From: Bacteroidota bacterium
GTDB lineage: Bacteria > Bacteroidota > Bacteroidia > B-17B0 > Aurantibacillaceae
Assembly: GCA_005800865.1 (NCBI GenBank)
Contig: SYEI01000434.1
Coordinates: 1-14,436 of the forward strand
Direction of reading: 5' to 3'
DNA: 14,436 nucleotides
Shown here: piece by piece, positions 1-5,933 of the stretch
Layout of the letters: every line of letters begins with the position of its first letter
How positions within the stretch are numbered: position 1 is the stretch's first letter
The notes under the pieces: model-generated
The model's input: the letters and a program-made list of their open reading frames with translations, nothing else
What the model was told of the DNA's origin: nothing
Database searches by the model: none
Made by a program: the position numbers and the translations under genes

Positions 1-237
1 AAAAGCTTCTGTTGCTCCTGGCGAAGATACCTGCAACTCAAAATCTTCTTTTTCTCTATCCAAATTACCTTCTACAAATCTGCTTAATTCAACGCAGTTG
101 GCAATTAAAATATGGTTTGGCGCATCAATATAAATTTCAATCACACTTCCTTTCAAAATTTTTACATCCACCAAAAACTTATCGGTGCCTGCAAAATGCT
201 CATTGATTAGGTTAACTATTGTTTCTTTTTTTATCAT
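1..237 (-). CDS. rimP: Ribosome maturation factor RimP, N-terminal part (runs off left edge)
   Basis: RimP binds the free 30S subunit in the cytoplasm and helps it mature, around the S12 region. Reading the minus strand from the ATG at 237 gives 79 open codons to the window edge, starting MIKKETIVNLINEHFAGTDK. The family pattern is visible: a strand FLVDVKI followed by IEIYID (residues about 21-39), then a conserved block around NCVELSRFVEGNLDRE (47-62), then FELQVSSPG (66-74), which is the hallmark of the first RimP domain. The C-terminal SH3-like domain lies outside the window. In Bacteroidota rimP usually heads rimP-nusA-infB, which would continue to the left; this cannot be seen here. A strong promoter and a leader hairpin sit just upstream. 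Another open frame on the plus strand (12-206) is its shadow. Confidence 0.93.
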   Translation of the reverse strand, partial: MIKKETIVNLINEHFAGTDKFLVDVKILKGSVIEIYIDAPNHILIANCVELSRFVEGNLDREKEDFELQVSSPGATEAF

Positions 238-253
238 TTTGGTAAAATAAAAA

Positions 254-271
254 AGGGACTTATCGGTCCCT
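254..271 (-). promoter_or_regulatory. Leader hairpin with U-tract just upstream of rimP
   Basis: On the minus strand AGGGAC and GTCCCT form a perfect 6-bp stem (266-271 with 254-259) around a 6-nt loop, followed at once by TTTTTT ATTTTA. This has the shape of an intrinsic terminator, yet it lies between the rimP promoter and the rimP start codon, 16 nt before the ATG. It could be a transcription attenuator, a leader controlling the rimP operon, or a weak stem that RNA polymerase reads through. The stem is seen directly; the regulatory role is inferred. Confidence 0.55.
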
Positions 272-300
272 CATCTTTTCTATCATCTAATTTTCGGGTA

Positions 301-332
301 CAAATATAATCACTTCTTTCTTAAAAACCAAA
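301..332 (-). promoter_or_regulatory. Bacteroidota-type promoter for rimP
   Basis: On the minus strand TTTG (332-329) is followed after 20 nt by TATATTTG (308-301), an exact match to the Bacteroidota -7 consensus TAnnTTTG and to the -33 TTTG at close to the usual 19-nt spacing. Transcription should start near 294, leaving about 56 nt of leader, which carries the hairpin at 254-271. Confidence 0.7.
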
Positions 333-445
333 TAATATTAACGAAACTAAAGATGACTTTAATCGTAAAATCTATCAAAGACCCCCGAAATTAACGTTTA
401 ATCGTTTTTCAATTCATAAATTGTCCACTACTTTAAATTGAAAAA

Positions 446-465
446 CATAATTTTTAAAAATTATG
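446..465. repeat. Perfect 20-bp AT palindrome overlapping a start codon
   Basis: CATAATTTTTAAAAATTATG is its own reverse complement and ends in the ATG of the gene at 463. It may be an operator, a cruciform or simply an A/T-rich translation-initiation region, which is common in Bacteroidota. Only the palindrome is seen; no function is shown. Confidence 0.5.
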
Positions 466-771
466 GCAACAACAATTAAAGATTCAGGAAAAAAGGGCAT
501 TTTACTCACATCTGTGTTATTATCGCTCTCAATTTGTGCAAAGGCACAAGGCTCATCAAATTTTTTCACTAAAATTTATGATAACCTTATTAAGGACAGT
601 CAGGCAAGTTTTTTTATCATTGCTGGGGTAATTGGCATAGGCGTATTGGCTTTTTTTATTTTAAAAATTGCAAAGAAGTACGAAAAAGAAGATGAAAAAA
701 ATGGCAAAAACAACGTGCGACCAATTTCTCATCGCCATCATCATCACCGTGTGATTAAAAAATCGGCCTAA
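463..771 (+). CDS. Small uncharacterised membrane protein with His-rich C-terminal tail
   Basis: I cannot assign this 102-residue protein to a named family. A first hydrophobic segment (residues about 11-27, GILLTSVLLSLSICAKA) ends in AQG and could be a cleaved signal peptide or a membrane anchor. A short polar stretch with Lys/Asp follows (31-47). A second clear transmembrane helix covers 49-69 (SFFIIAGVIGIGVLAFFILKI), and then comes a strongly charged tail (KKYEKEDEKNGK) ending in a His cluster HRHHHHR (90-96) and VIKKSA. By the positive-inside rule the tail is probably cytoplasmic. It is divergent from rimP (225 nt apart) and followed by a terminator-like hairpin, so it looks monocistronic. 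The ATG at 463 lies inside a perfect AT palindrome. Metal binding by the His cluster is possible but unproven. Confidence 0.8.
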   Translation: MATTIKDSGKKGILLTSVLLSLSICAKAQGSSNFFTKIYDNLIKDSQASFFIIAGVIGIGVLAFFILKIAKKYEKEDEKNGKNNVRPISHRHHHHRVIKKSA

Positions 772-834
772 ATTTAAATTATTGAATTTGGTAAAAAGCC
801 ACATTTTGTGCGTGAATTACCATTATCAGTTAGT

Positions 835-899
835 AAAAAAAAGATGTTTTTTGATTAATTGTTTGATAAACAGTTAATTACTAAATGTCTTTTTTTTTT
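835..899 (+). terminator. Terminator-like nested hairpin between the small membrane protein gene and acpP
   Basis: The core stem pairs 852-864 with 868-880, including TTAATTGTTT with AAACAGTTAA (one G-U pair) around a GAT loop. An outer A/T stem pairs the A-run ending at 844 with the TCTTTTTTTT at 888-897. The long T-run (890-899) follows the core stem, so it fits intrinsic termination of the gene at 463. The same T-run ends in the TTTG that serves as the -33 element of acpP. Confidence 0.55.
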
Positions 900-926
900 G
901 TTTTTTAATTCATACAACTATCTTTG
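897..926 (+). promoter_or_regulatory. Bacteroidota-type promoter for acpP
   Basis: TTTG (897-900), 18 nt, then TATCTTTG (919-926) match the -33 TTTG and -7 TAnnTTTG elements. Transcription would start near 933, giving a leader of only about 20 nt before the acpP ATG. It probably drives acpP-fabF and perhaps rnc, since I see no good second promoter before rnc. Confidence 0.7.
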
Positions 927-951
927 TCCCGAATTTAAAAACTAAAACACA

Positions 952-1191
952 ATGTCAGACATTTCATCAAAAGTAAAATCTATCATCGTAGATAAATTAG
1001 GTGTAGAAGAAAAAGAAGTAACTCCAACTGCAAGTTTCACTAACGACTTAGGAGCAGATTCTTTAGATACAGTAGAATTAATCATGGAATTTGAAAAAGA
1101 ATTTAATATCGCTATTCCAGACGATCAAGCTGAAAAAATTGCTACTGTAGGAGATGCTATCTCTTATATTGAAGCAAACGCAAAAAACTAA
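952..1191 (+). CDS. acpP: Acyl carrier protein
   Basis: This is the small acidic carrier that holds growing acyl chains on a 4'-phosphopantetheine arm during type II fatty acid synthesis in the cytoplasm. At 79 residues it has the standard length. The attachment motif GADSLD is present with the modified serine at residue 37, followed by the conserved helix TVELIMEFEKEF (40-51) and the acidic IPDDQAEKI segment (55-63) contacted by partner enzymes. fabF follows after 28 nt on the same strand, the usual acpP-fabF pairing, so acyl carrier and condensing enzyme are probably co-transcribed from the promoter at 897-926. Nothing unusual is seen in it. Confidence 0.97.
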   Translation: MSDISSKVKSIIVDKLGVEEKEVTPTASFTNDLGADSLDTVELIMEFEKEFNIAIPDDQAEKIATVGDAISYIEANAKN

Positions 1192-1219
1192 GAACCTTAC
1201 TTTTTAAAAATTATTCTTT

Positions 1220-2473
1220 ATGCAATTTAAGCGCGTAGTAGTTACGGGACTTGGTGCTGTTACACCTTTGGGCAGTAATGTTAACGATTATTGGACAAAT
1301 ATTATTAATGGCGTTAGTGGTGCCGCACCTATTACACGTTTTGATGCATCTAAATTTAAAACACGCTTTGCTTGCGAAGTAAAAGGTTTTAAACTTGAAG
1401 ATTATTTTGATAGAAAAGAAGCTCAACGTTTAGATGCTTTCTCTCATTATGGAATTGCAGCATCTGTGCAAGCAGTTGCTGACTCTGGACTTGACGCAGA
1501 AGGAATCGACAAAAATGAAATTGGCGTTATTTGGGGTTCTGGTATTGGTGGTTTAGATACTTTCCAAACAGAAACTTTCAATTTTGCCAAAGGCGATGGA
1601 AATCCACGCTTTAACCCTTTCTTTATTCCTAAAATGATTGCTGATATATGCTCTGGGCATATTTCTATCCGTTTTGGATTTAGAGGGCCAAACTTCACAA
1701 CCGTTTCGGCTTGTGCATCTTCAACCACTGCTTTAATCGACGCTTTTACCTACATTCGTTTAGGTAGAGCTAACGCTATTATTACAGGTGGATCAGAAGC
1801 GGCTATTAACGAAAGTGGTATTGGTGGTTTTAATGCTTGCCAAGCCATGAGTACGCGTAACGAAACTCCTGAAACAGCTTCTCGTCCTTATGATAAGGAA
1901 CGTGATGGTTTTGTGTTAGGCGAAGGTGGTGCTTGTTTAGTTTTAGAAGAATTAGAACACGCTTTAGCTCGTGGCGCAAAAATTTATGCGGAAATTATTG
2001 GTGGTGGTATGAGCGGAGACGCTTACCATATTACTGCTCCACATCCAGAAGGTTTAGGTGCAACTTTAGTAATGAAGCGTGCTTTAGAAGATGCTGGAAT
2101 TTCTCCAAACGAAGTAGATTATATTAATACACATGGTACTAGTACGCCATTAGGCGATGGCGCTGAGTTAAAAGCCATTACCAATATTTTTGGTGAGCAA
2201 GCTTATAAAATGAATATCAGCTCTACAAAATCAATGACAGGCCATTTATTAGGTGCTGCTGGTGCTGTAGAAGCTATTGCAACGGTTTTAGCGGTGCAAA
2301 ACGATATTGCTCCTCCAACCATTAACCACGTGAATGTTGACCCTGAAATTGACCCTAAATTAAACTTAACGTTTAATAAGGCTCAAAAACGTACTATTAA
2401 TGTTGCTATTAGTAATACATTTGGTTTTGGCGGACATAATGCAGCGGTTGTAGTAAAAAAATACAAACCATAA
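1220..2473 (+). CDS. fabF: 3-oxoacyl-[acyl-carrier-protein] synthase II (KASII)
   Basis: FabF condenses malonyl-ACP with acyl-ACP, releasing CO2 and extending the chain by two carbons. The 417-residue protein has the usual length and the complete thiolase-fold active site: nucleophile Cys165 in VSACASSTTA, His305 in NTHGTSTPLGD, Lys337 in SSTKSMTGH, and His342 in GHLLGAAGAVEA. The N-terminal RVVVTGLGAVTPLG and the C-terminal SNTFGFGGHNA gate loop are also intact. The ATG at 1220 is the first residue of the conserved start region. It sits 28 nt after acpP and is followed, after a 173-nt spacer with a long stem-loop, by rnc. The Cys-His-His set marks it as a KASI/II-type enzyme, not FabH; order and sequence favour FabF over FabB. 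Confidence 0.97.
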   Translation: MQFKRVVVTGLGAVTPLGSNVNDYWTNIINGVSGAAPITRFDASKFKTRFACEVKGFKLEDYFDRKEAQRLDAFSHYGIAASVQAVADSGLDAEGIDKNEIGVIWGSGIGGLDTFQTETFNFAKGDGNPRFNPFFIPKMIADICSGHISIRFGFRGPNFTTVSACASSTTALIDAFTYIRLGRANAIITGGSEAAINESGIGGFNACQAMSTRNETPETASRPYDKERDGFVLGEGGACLVLEELEHALARGAKIYAEIIGGGMSGDAYHITAPHPEGLGATLVMKRALEDAGISPNEVDYINTHGTSTPLGDGAELKAITNIFGEQAYKMNISSTKSMTGHLLGAAGAVEAIATVLAVQNDIAPPTINHVNVDPEIDPKLNLTFNKAQKRTINVAISNTFGFGGHNAAVVVKKYKP

Positions 2474-2481
2474 TACAAGAG

Positions 2482-2553
2482 TCTGTTGAAATTTATCTAA
2501 TTTTATTGTTATGCATCTTTTTGGTCATAACTTCGTTAGATTTTTTCGACAGA
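2482..2553 (+). promoter_or_regulatory. Long imperfect stem-loop between fabF and rnc (possible RNase III processing site)
   Basis: Three stacked stems face each other. TCTGTTGAAA (2482-2491) pairs with TTTCGACAGA (2544-2553) with one G-U; ATCTAA (2495-2500) pairs with TTAGAT (2536-2541); GTTATG (2508-2513) pairs with CATAAC (2526-2531). Small internal loops separate them and a 12-nt apical loop closes the end. No clear T-run follows, so it is a poor intrinsic terminator. In E. coli RNase III cleaves a stem-loop in its own leader to limit its synthesis; a similar role here is inference from position only. Confidence 0.55.
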
Positions 2554-2646
2554 ATTATTCAATTATGCCTGCAAAATCTGCCTAGTTCTGCCCAAAAATC
2601 TGCTATAACAAATTCATTATATAAATTCTAACAAACTCTTATTGTT

Positions 2647-3381
2647 TTGATAAAACTTTTATCAGCATTAACACCCCTCTCAAAAAAAGACAAAGAGTTT
2701 AAACAAAAGCTCAAAAATATCTTAGGATTTTATCCTGATAATTTGGCATTGTATAAACAAGCCTTTAGGCATAGCTCTTCATCCAGTGAAATTAACGAAC
2801 ACCAACAAAGCAACGAACGCTTAGAGTTTTTGGGCGATGCTATTATAGGTGCTGTAGTGGCTGAATATTTATTTAAATTATTTCCTAAAAAAGACGAAGG
2901 CTTTTTAACACAAATGCGAAGCCGAATTGTAAATGGACAAAATTTATTTGCGCTCTCTAAAAAATTTGGTTTTGATACTTTATTAAATTCCCGATTAACC
3001 AAAAAAGAAAAACTCAGCTCCAGCGCCTACGGCGATGCTTTTGAAGCCTTTTTAGGCGCCGTTTTTATTGATAAAGGTTTTGAAAAAACAAAAAAATTTA
3101 TTTTAAATAATATTATCAAAACTCATTTAGATATAAATGAGTTGCAGCAAAATGATACCGATTACAAATCGCAGTTTCAAATTATGATGCAGCGCCAAAA
3201 GAAACAATTTGAATATACCATCCTAAAAGAAGAACATAACGGCAGAGAAAAAACCTACTCCATTCAACTATCTATTGAAGGTGTTGAACAAGCTGTGTTT
3301 GAGCACAAATCCAAAAAAGTAGCTGAGCAAAAAGTAGCGCAAATTGTGTTGGAGAAATTGCAAAAATTAAGTGAGAATTAG
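2647..3381 (+). CDS. rnc: Ribonuclease III
   Basis: RNase III cuts double-stranded RNA with Mg2+ and matures the rRNA precursor and some mRNAs. The 244-residue protein has an N-terminal nuclease domain (about 15-155) with the signature NERLEFLGDAIIG, catalytic Glu60 and Asp64, and the second acidic pair Asp130 and Glu133 in YGDAFEAFLGA. A C-terminal double-stranded-RNA-binding domain covers about 171-240 (DYKSQFQIMMQ to AEQKVAQIVLEKL). The start is a TTG at 2647. The frame is closed by a TAA at 2629 and contains no ATG before residue 90, which is beyond the signature, so a non-ATG start is required; ATT at 2641 is a less likely alternative. It follows acpP-fabF, an order often found in Bacteroidota. 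The spacer lacks a recognisable promoter, so expression probably depends on read-through from acpP-fabF. Confidence 0.94.
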   Translation: MIKLLSALTPLSKKDKEFKQKLKNILGFYPDNLALYKQAFRHSSSSSEINEHQQSNERLEFLGDAIIGAVVAEYLFKLFPKKDEGFLTQMRSRIVNGQNLFALSKKFGFDTLLNSRLTKKEKLSSSAYGDAFEAFLGAVFIDKGFEKTKKFILNNIIKTHLDINELQQNDTDYKSQFQIMMQRQKKQFEYTILKEEHNGREKTYSIQLSIEGVEQAVFEHKSKKVAEQKVAQIVLEKLQKLSEN

Positions 3382-3447
3382 TTTCTAATTGAGAATAATA
3401 GTTGTTTTAAATTATTGTATTAACTTAGATTAAATTAATTTTTACAA

Positions 3448-4908
3448 ATGCGTTATGCCCTGATATATTTTTTCTTATTCTGTTTCTCTTTTGGAAACTC
3501 ACAAATTAGGTTTAATAATTATTTAACAGCTAGTGATACAATTAATTTAGACGGCGGCAGTAATGTTATTGAGTTGAAAAATCATGATTTCTTATCATGT
3601 GGCAATGTTTCAGCATATTTTACGACCTATTCTGCTTGCTATCTTGTAAAAACAAATCCAAATGGAGATACTATTTGGAGAAAACAGTTTGATTTTGCTC
3701 CAAATATAGGTAATGATGTTTTTACAGACTTAAAGGAATTACCTGATAGTAATTATTTATTGGTAGGCACAACCTATGATTCAATTATACAGAATAGCGA
3801 TGTGTTTTTAGCGAAAATAGACACTAGTGGTAACTTGCTATGGTTTAAAAAATATACCCATGCGGATAACGATCAAAGTGCTGAATTAAAATTGACTCCA
3901 GATGGTAAAGTTATCATTGTTGGCAACTCATCTCCTAATCCTAATACAACTTATAATGATGTGCTTTTAATTAAAACGGATTTGAACGGAAATTTGATTT
4001 GGCGTAAGCGATTTGGTGATGCTTTTGAAGAAGTATATTTAACCTTAGAAGTTGTGAAAAATAATACCGAATATGTATTAGGTGGTAGGCATGGCTACTA
4101 CAGTACTGGTAATCCTTATTTTGATATGAGTATTATGCGGACAGATACGGCAGGTAATATTATTTGGCAGCAACAATATGGTACACCAAGTGGTAATGAG
4201 CCAGCTGGTTCTGTTATACAAACATTAGATAGTGGTTTTGTGTTTAGCGGAACATACAATAACCAGGGAGCTCTATTGAAAATAAATAAAAATGGTAACC
4301 AACAATGGATAAAGTATTATGGTTTAATTACCAATGGTTGGATTGCTAATGTAAAGCAATTACTTGATTCTTCTTTTATCATGATTGCCTCAGATATATA
4401 CGCAGGTAACAATAAAAATACTGCACACTTAATTAAAGCGGACAAAAATGGGGATCAATTATGGAAAAGAGTCTATCCAAATATTGTAAATAGAGATAAT
4501 TATTTTTATGGATTTAATTGCACGTATGATGGTGGTTTTATAATGACTGGTATGTTTGTTTTTGGGCCTGCTCCTTACAACAATTTGTGGTTAGTAAAAA
4601 CAGATAGTTTAGGTTGTGATAGTGTAACTTGTAGTTATTTGGTAACGGATGTGAAAGATATAAGTTATGAATTAGGAGAGATGAGTTTGGCACCAAACCC
4701 TACTAATGGCTTGCTTACTATTAGTAGCCCAAATGATTTCACGAAAATTGAGTTACTTAGTCTTACAGGGCAAACTTTATTATCTGAAATCGTTAATACA
4801 AAAACACATCCAATACAGTTACAAAATTTTGCAGAGGGAATTTATTTTGTGAGGGTTAGTTATGCTGATGAACAAAGTGTTATGAAGAAAGTGATTGTAA
4901 GTCGTTAA
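3448..4908 (+). CDS. Secreted seven-repeat beta-propeller-like protein with T9SS type A sorting domain
   Basis: This is probably a cell-surface or released protein; its ligand is unknown. A signal peptide (residues 1-18, ending FSFGNS) is followed by seven repeats of about 50 residues, each with the pattern (V/I/G)-x-(V/S)G...L(V/I)K(T/I)D.xGN.(L/I)W.K.(Y/F). The motif Trp is seen at 77, 132, 185, 240, 287 and 339, while the seventh repeat (about 351-392) ends in a Cys-containing variant, CDSVTC. This layout fits a seven-bladed propeller. The C-terminal 75 residues carry the T9SS type A sorting signal: LAPNPTNGLLTI (414-425), LLSLTGQ, GIYFVRV (464-470), KKVIVSR. It starts 66 nt after rnc and converges on the GDPD gene with a 4-nt gap. 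No catalytic residues are recognisable. Confidence 0.88.
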   Translation: MRYALIYFFLFCFSFGNSQIRFNNYLTASDTINLDGGSNVIELKNHDFLSCGNVSAYFTTYSACYLVKTNPNGDTIWRKQFDFAPNIGNDVFTDLKELPDSNYLLVGTTYDSIIQNSDVFLAKIDTSGNLLWFKKYTHADNDQSAELKLTPDGKVIIVGNSSPNPNTTYNDVLLIKTDLNGNLIWRKRFGDAFEEVYLTLEVVKNNTEYVLGGRHGYYSTGNPYFDMSIMRTDTAGNIIWQQQYGTPSGNEPAGSVIQTLDSGFVFSGTYNNQGALLKINKNGNQQWIKYYGLITNGWIANVKQLLDSSFIMIASDIYAGNNKNTAHLIKADKNGDQLWKRVYPNIVNRDNYFYGFNCTYDGGFIMTGMFVFGPAPYNNLWLVKTDSLGCDSVTCSYLVTDVKDISYELGEMSLAPNPTNGLLTISSPNDFTKIELLSLTGQTLLSEIVNTKTHPIQLQNFAEGIYFVRVSYADEQSVMKKVIVSR

Positions 4909-4912
4909 ATCC

Positions 4913-5794
4913 CTACTTCGTCACATCATACAAAAATCCTTTTCCTTTATTATACTTTTGAAAAATCTTTAAAAGATAATTGATATCATCTGTTTGCATA
5001 AAGTCGGGGCATTTTTCAACAGCTGCATAATTTTCTTTTTCAGTTAATACGCCATAAATAGTAACACGTATATTGTTGTTGTGCGCTTGCTTTACTTGCT
5101 CTGCGGTTACTTGATTGGTGTGCATCGATAAACCAAAAAAATCATGCTGTTTTACTTTTTGCAAGCCTTCTTCAAAATCTTCAGCTAAAATAAATAAATG
5201 GGTATTGTTTTTTTTATCCTTTATTACTTGTAAAAAATCAGCGAAGGGATTCTCAATAAACACATGCTCGTTTAAGTCATATTTATTAATAGTGTTAACG
5301 ATGGCACGAGCATATACGCCATAATAGGCTTGATTAAAATCAGATAATTTAATATCCCAGGTAAAGGTGTAGTTTTTAGGATGAGGAATTTTCTCAATAA
5401 ACTCTTCGAGCGAAAGCAATTTTGAGTTTTTAAAAAAATTGGATTGCACTTCACAGTTATTCATGTCTGCCCAATTCATATCTTTAATTGCACCCGAACA
5501 AGAAGTATTATCTTGTAACTTACTACTATGAGTAATCACTAATACGCTATCTTTTGTCATCTGAATATCCATTTCGGTTCCATCAGCTCCTCTATTTAAA
5601 CAAGATTCAAATCCGGGCCAAGAATTAACAGGATAGCGAGAGTAAAAACCCATGCCTGCATGACCAAAACAACCAATTTCATTATTATTCAAATTCTCTA
5701 AATGAAAAGTAGCGGGATCTTTAGAACAAGAAACCGTATTGAGTAAAAAAATTATGGAAATGAATCTTAGCAAGCTAATATATTTAAACCACAT
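4913..5794 (-). CDS. Glycerophosphodiester phosphodiesterase-like lipoprotein
   Basis: GDPD enzymes hydrolyse glycerophosphodiesters to glycerol-3-phosphate and an alcohol. I start it at the ATG at 5794 (293 residues); an in-frame GTG at 5800 would add two residues. Residues 1-22 are a hydrophobic signal ending NTVS-Cys23, a lipobox-like site, and the following SKD resembles the acidic/Lys surface-export signal of Bacteroidota lipoproteins. The GDPD core follows: GHAG with His45, the shortened equivalent of the ENT motif at NSWPGFESCLNRGADG (57-72), metal ligands Glu74 and Asp76 in TEMDIQMTKD, His89 in ITHSS, and DIKLS (147-151). The usual HRG/HD motifs are degenerate (HAG, HSS), so activity is likely but the substrate is open. 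The start codon lies in a hairpin repeat. Confidence 0.85.
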   Translation of the reverse strand: MWFKYISLLRFISIIFLLNTVSCSKDPATFHLENLNNNEIGCFGHAGMGFYSRYPVNSWPGFESCLNRGADGTEMDIQMTKDSVLVITHSSKLQDNTSCSGAIKDMNWADMNNCEVQSNFFKNSKLLSLEEFIEKIPHPKNYTFTWDIKLSDFNQAYYGVYARAIVNTINKYDLNEHVFIENPFADFLQVIKDKKNNTHLFILAEDFEEGLQKVKQHDFFGLSMHTNQVTAEQVKQAHNNNIRVTIYGVLTEKENYAAVEKCPDFMQTDDINYLLKIFQKYNKGKGFLYDVTK

Positions 5795-5832
5795 AGGCAC
5801 ATAGAAAATTGAAACTATGTGCCTATGTGGTT
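5787..5832. repeat. 18-bp perfect inverted repeat over the GDPD start codon
   Basis: AACCACATAGGCACATAG (5787-5804) and CTATGTGCCTATGTGGTT (5815-5832) are exact reverse complements around a 10-nt loop. Each arm also holds a short direct repeat (CACATAG twice, one base apart). The GDPD start ATG (5794-5792) and the alternative GTG are inside one arm. From memory, similar CTATGTGCCTATGTGG hairpins occur many times in other Bacteroidota genomes, so it may be a dispersed palindromic element; a genome search is needed to prove that. Confidence 0.7.
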
Positions 5833-5863
5833 AATTTTTATACTACAATACAATCACGCTTCG

Positions 5864-5908
5864 GTTCTCTACTACCCCTTCGACTCCGCTCAGGGTGACA
5901 GCTAGAAC
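5864..5908. repeat. REP-like palindromic sequence between ettA and the GDPD gene
   Basis: The core starts CCCTTCGACTCCGC at 5876 and ends AGGGTGACA at 5900. CCCT and AGGG can pair, and an outer GTTCT (5864-5868) pairs with AGAAC (5904-5908). It is visibly more GC-rich than its surroundings. I recall this core as a widespread repetitive extragenic sequence in Bacteroidota genomes; only one copy is present in this window, so the repeat status rests on recollection. Confidence 0.55.
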
Positions 5909-5933
5909 TAACAAACTCATGATGGCGCAAAAA

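Noticed and set aside
12..206. 64-codon plus-strand open frame
   Set aside because: It is the antisense shadow of rimP, whose protein pattern on the minus strand is clear.
1447..1728. 93-codon antisense open frame inside fabF
   Set aside because: It lies opposite conserved KASII sequence; its openness is a by-product of the codon usage of fabF.
2730..3002. 90-codon antisense open frame inside rnc
   Set aside because: It is opposite the conserved nuclease domain and has no start context or family features.
3372..3392. AATTAG/CTAATT hairpin at the rnc stop as a terminator
   Set aside because: Only six A/T-rich pairs with a 3-nt loop and no T-run follow; too weak to call.
5798..5800. GTG as the GDPD start
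   Set aside because: The ATG six bases downstream gives an equally good signal peptide and is the more common codon; I kept the ATG, but the two cannot be separated by sequence alone.
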